DNA of 6,604 nt from assembly GCA_046757965.1 (NCBI GenBank), contig JBHHZI010000170.1, positions 1 to 6,604 on the forward strand, in the 5' to 3' direction. Made by a program: the position numbers and the translations under genes. The DNA is from JBHHZI01 sp046757965. GTDB lineage: Bacteria > Acidobacteriota > Polarisedimenticolia > SMYD01. Under the pieces are notes generated by a model. The model saw only the letters and a program-made list of their open reading frames with translations, was not told where the DNA came from and made no database searches. Positions 5,389-6,604 of this stretch are shown piece by piece; the stretch's first letter is position 1; each line of letters opens with the position of its first letter.

Positions 5389-6587
5389 GGGTTGCCCGCG
5401 GTGGCCAGGAACTGTTCGGCGGCCGCGCGGGCGGCGGCGAGAACCGCACGCAGGGGCACCTTCTTCTTCCTCGCCAGGCGCCGGCAGTCCTCGTACTCGG
5501 GCGTGGCCACGGTAGCCGCCAGGTCGTCGCCGGAGACCTTCAGGCGGACCGGCCCGTAGCGCGTGCGGACGGTGACGTGGCGGCGAACGCGCTCGACCCG
5601 CTCGACCGGACGTATCCGGTAGCCGAGCGTGGTGGTCTCGTCCAGGAGAATGGTGCCGAGGGTGATGACATCCTGCGGCCGGGCCAGCACGGTCACGTGC
5701 GTCCCGGGCCGCTGCTTCTTCATCTGGATGACCGCGGTGTGCACGTCACGCGCGCCCGCGGCGAGCAGAACATCGAAGAGATGTCCGAACAGGCGCGGGT
5801 CCATGTCATCGATCTCGCAGGCCAGCTCGACCAGGGCGTTCGGGGTCGGGACCGGTTGCCCGGTGAGATCTCCTCCCATCAGGCGGAGAAGATTCGGACG
5901 CTGCGCGTCCTCGTGCTGACCCGCGCCGTGACCGATGGCGGTGATGACCGCTCCGGGCATCGGTCCGAAGGAGGTGGCGAGTGTGGTCAGAAGGGCCGCG
6001 CCGGTGGGCGTGGTCTTCTCCCCCTCACCGGCGCCGTAGATCGGCACGTTCTCCAGGAGCGCTGCCGTGGCGGGAGCCGGGACGGGCAGGGTGCCGTGGG
6101 CGCAGGCGACCGTTCCGGAGCCGACGTTGACCGGGGAGGAGCGGATCTCCTTGACCCCGAGACGCTGGAGTGCGGCGACCGTGCCGACCACATCGGCGAG
6201 GGCGTCAAGGGCTCCCACCTCGTGCAGGTGGACCTTCTCGGGCAGGATCCTGTGGATGCGGGCCTCCACCTCGATGAGACGCTCGAAGACCGCGAGGGCC
6301 TGCCGGCGAACCGCCGGCGGGAGGGCGGCTTGCCGGAGGAGGCGACGCAGTTCCCGCCGGCCGCGGTGGGGCTGGTCGGCGGCGCAGCTCACCCGCACCT
6401 GGACCGCCGCCATGCCGGCCCGCGTGATGCGCCGCCGGCGCAGACGGATGCCGTCCAGCCCGAGCGCCGCGATGTCCGCCTGCAGGCGGGAGAACGGATG
6501 CCCCAGATCGGTCAGGGCGCCCAGGAACATGTCGCCGCTGACGCCCGAGAAGGCATCGACATAGAGAAATGAGAGCGGGCCGGGCAC
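5385..6587 (-). CDS. larC: Nickel pincer cofactor biosynthesis protein LarC
   Basis: LarC is the CTP-dependent nickel-inserting enzyme (cyclometallase) that finishes the nickel-pincer nucleotide cofactor made by LarB, LarE and LarC for lactate racemase and related LarA enzymes. The 400 residues cover both domains: YVDAFSGVSGDM (9-20), HLHEVGALDALADVVG (120-135), AHGTLPVPAPAT (163-174) and TPTGAA (193-198) in the first; EIDDMDPRLFG (258-268), MKKQRPG (289-295), ETTTLGYR (317-324) and PEYEDC (363-368) in the C-terminal DUF111 part. It is one continuous frame, unlike Lactiplantibacillus plantarum, where larC1 and larC2 are joined by programmed frameshifting. GTG 6587 gives the normal N-terminus, but has no clear ribosome-binding site. 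The frame remains open to the right edge without a stop, so an upstream start or overlap with another gene cannot be excluded. The stop overlaps tatD by 4 bases. No larA, larB or larE is in view. Confidence 0.94.
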   Translation of the reverse strand: MPGPLSFLYVDAFSGVSGDMFLGALTDLGHPFSRLQADIAALGLDGIRLRRRRITRAGMAAVQVRVSCAADQPHRGRRELRRLLRQAALPPAVRRQALAVFERLIEVEARIHRILPEKVHLHEVGALDALADVVGTVAALQRLGVKEIRSSPVNVGSGTVACAHGTLPVPAPATAALLENVPIYGAGEGEKTTPTGAALLTTLATSFGPMPGAVITAIGHGAGQHEDAQRPNLLRLMGGDLTGQPVPTPNALVELACEIDDMDPRLFGHLFDVLLAAGARDVHTAVIQMKKQRPGTHVTVLARPQDVITLGTILLDETTTLGYRIRPVERVERVRRHVTVRTRYGPVRLKVSGDDLAATVATPEYEDCRRLARKKKVPLRAVLAAARAAAEQFLATAGNP

Positions 6588-6604
6588 GATGGCCGGAACG
6601 ATAC

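Noticed and set aside
5577..6572. 331-codon plus-strand ORF opposite larC
   Set aside because: Gly/Arg/Asp-rich shadow of a highly conserved LarC reading frame, with no domain of its own.

Overview
The window is high-GC DNA packed with genes, as in a soil or sediment bacterium with G/C-biased third codon positions. It could come from a lineage such as Acidobacteriota, Myxococcota or Gemmatimonadota, but nothing in it fixes the taxon and this is only a guess. There are no tRNA or rRNA genes, mobile elements or CRISPR repeats, and no run of more than about 90 bases lacks a gene. Nearly all long open frames opposite the genes listed are antisense shadows caused by the GC content.

Left part (1-2328): two envelope-type glycosyltransferases are transcribed divergently from a 63-base gap. 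On the minus strand is the N-terminal 303 codons of a processive GT2 enzyme (cellulose/mannan synthase-like) that runs off the left edge. On the plus strand is a complete multi-pass GT-C (GT87-like) polyprenol-phosphate-sugar transferase. Together they suggest assembly of a cell-surface or lipid-linked glycan, though the product cannot be read from the sequence.

Middle (2329-4598): an 85-base gap holds a GC hairpin and a possible 19-codon leader ORF. It leads into a phosphate acetyltransferase gene (pta) that appears to start at CTG, behind a good ribosome-binding site. By an ATGA overlap this runs into a gene for a probable TPR lipoprotein with nine contiguous 34-residue repeats. That gene is broken by a single missing base near 4020, inside repeat 5, so it reads as two overlapping ORFs.

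Right part (4612-6587, minus strand, convergent with the TPR gene): larC, the nickel-insertion protein for the nickel-pincer nucleotide cofactor of lactate racemase-type enzymes, overlaps tatD by four bases (GTGA). tatD encodes a metal-dependent DNase/hydrolase. The larC frame stays open to the right edge, so what precedes it is unknown.

I do not see a clearly new biological system. The points most worth checking are the frameshifted TPR gene, the non-canonical CTG start of pta with its coupled leader ORF, and what lies upstream of larC.
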